Source: Draconibacterium aestuarii | GTDB lineage: Bacteria; Bacteroidota; Bacteroidia; Bacteroidales; Prolixibacteraceae | Assembly (NCBI GenBank): GCA_026671195.1 | Contig: JAPOHD010000007.1 | Span: forward strand, 282,665 to 346,664 | Reading direction: 5' to 3' | DNA: 64,000 nt | Shown: positions 63,863 to 64,000 of the stretch, piece after piece | Layout of the letters: every line of letters starts with the position of its first letter | Numbering within the stretch: position 1 is the stretch's first letter | Program-made: the position numbers and the translations under genes | Notes under the pieces: generated by a model | Databases searched by the model: none | Told to the model about the DNA's origin: nothing | The model's input: the letters and a program-made list of their open reading frames with translations, nothing else

Positions 63863-64000
63863 TAAAATTTACGGCTAACAATTAAGCGTTCGGGCGGTCG
63901 GCACGGCCAAGCCTGAACCGGGTGTTGACGATACCGGGTTCGAAGCGGGGATGTATACTATGGTTTTTTCGATGTTTGGATGTTTGGTTTTCAGTGGTGC
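63863..64000. other. GC-rich right edge, possible recombination site
   Basis: After the CHRD stop, GGCTAACAATTAAGCG (63873-63888) leads into an unusually G+C-rich segment (to about 63942) unlike the rest of the window. CTAACAATT resembles the first part of an integron attC site, but a matching GTTAG-type arm is not inside the window. The rest is unassigned. Confidence 0.3.

Noticed and set aside
1..64000. CRISPR arrays
   Set aside because: No run of evenly spaced identical repeats of 24-40 bp was seen; the phased GATTGAAA units are only about 10-11 bp apart.

Overview
The window looks like chromosomal DNA of a glycan-degrading Bacteroidota. The signs are SusC/SusD pairs, FecI/FecR signalling coupled to a TonB receptor, TAnnTTTG-type promoter boxes, many lipoproteins and about 40% G+C. 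A marine or sediment member of the Marinilabiliales/Prolixibacteraceae type is my inference; nothing in the window fixes the genus.

Layout. (1) 1-8553: end of an arabinan utilisation locus (SusC fragment, SusD, three GH43 enzymes, a GH51 arabinofuranosidase). (2) 8619-13243, minus strand: a probable muropeptide cluster (FadR-type GntR regulator, transglutaminase-like lipoprotein, NlpC/P60 peptidase, L-Ala-D/L-Glu-type epimerase) with a shared promoter/operator motif. (3) 13469-25122: a second utilisation locus (sulfatase, GH29 fucosidase, ECF sigma, FecR, STN-bearing SusC, SusD, MFS permease), probably for a sulfated fucose-containing glycan. (4) 25129-30752, minus strand: GH20 hexosaminidase, a CxxCH-bearing beta-propeller lipoprotein and a polytopic membrane protein. 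(5) 31082-35574: the ilvD-ilvB-ilvN operon, preceded by a complete translational attenuator with a 22-residue Ile/Leu/Val-rich leader peptide. (6) 35755-45557: an orphan enolase-superfamily enzyme, a second GH20, a TonB receptor, a PQQ-like propeller, a GntR regulator and a PorE-like OmpA protein. (7) 45681-53798: housekeeping and orphan genes (thioesterase, SPFH protein, C26 amidotransferase, prfC, DUF2179) and a divergent NMO-like TIM-barrel protein with a cysteine-rich tail. (8) 54031-60497: an apparently autoregulated cluster (TetR with a consensus EF-hand loop, LolA-like carrier, two FtsX-type permeases, LolD-like ATPase, outer-membrane barrel) that reads as an envelope lipid or lipoprotein trafficking system. 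(9) 60648-64000: CAP protein, a REP-like palindrome, LpxR, a tRNA-Gly 5' fragment fused to a frameshifted mobile-element ATPase remnant, two hairpins sharing a loop, a CHRD lipoprotein and a GC-rich right edge.

The strongest unusual signals are the ilv attenuator, the TetR/Lol-like cluster with its operator-promoter and EF-hand, the NMO-like protein, and the broken tRNA/ATPase scar. I saw no CRISPR array, complete insertion sequence, rRNA or intact tRNA.
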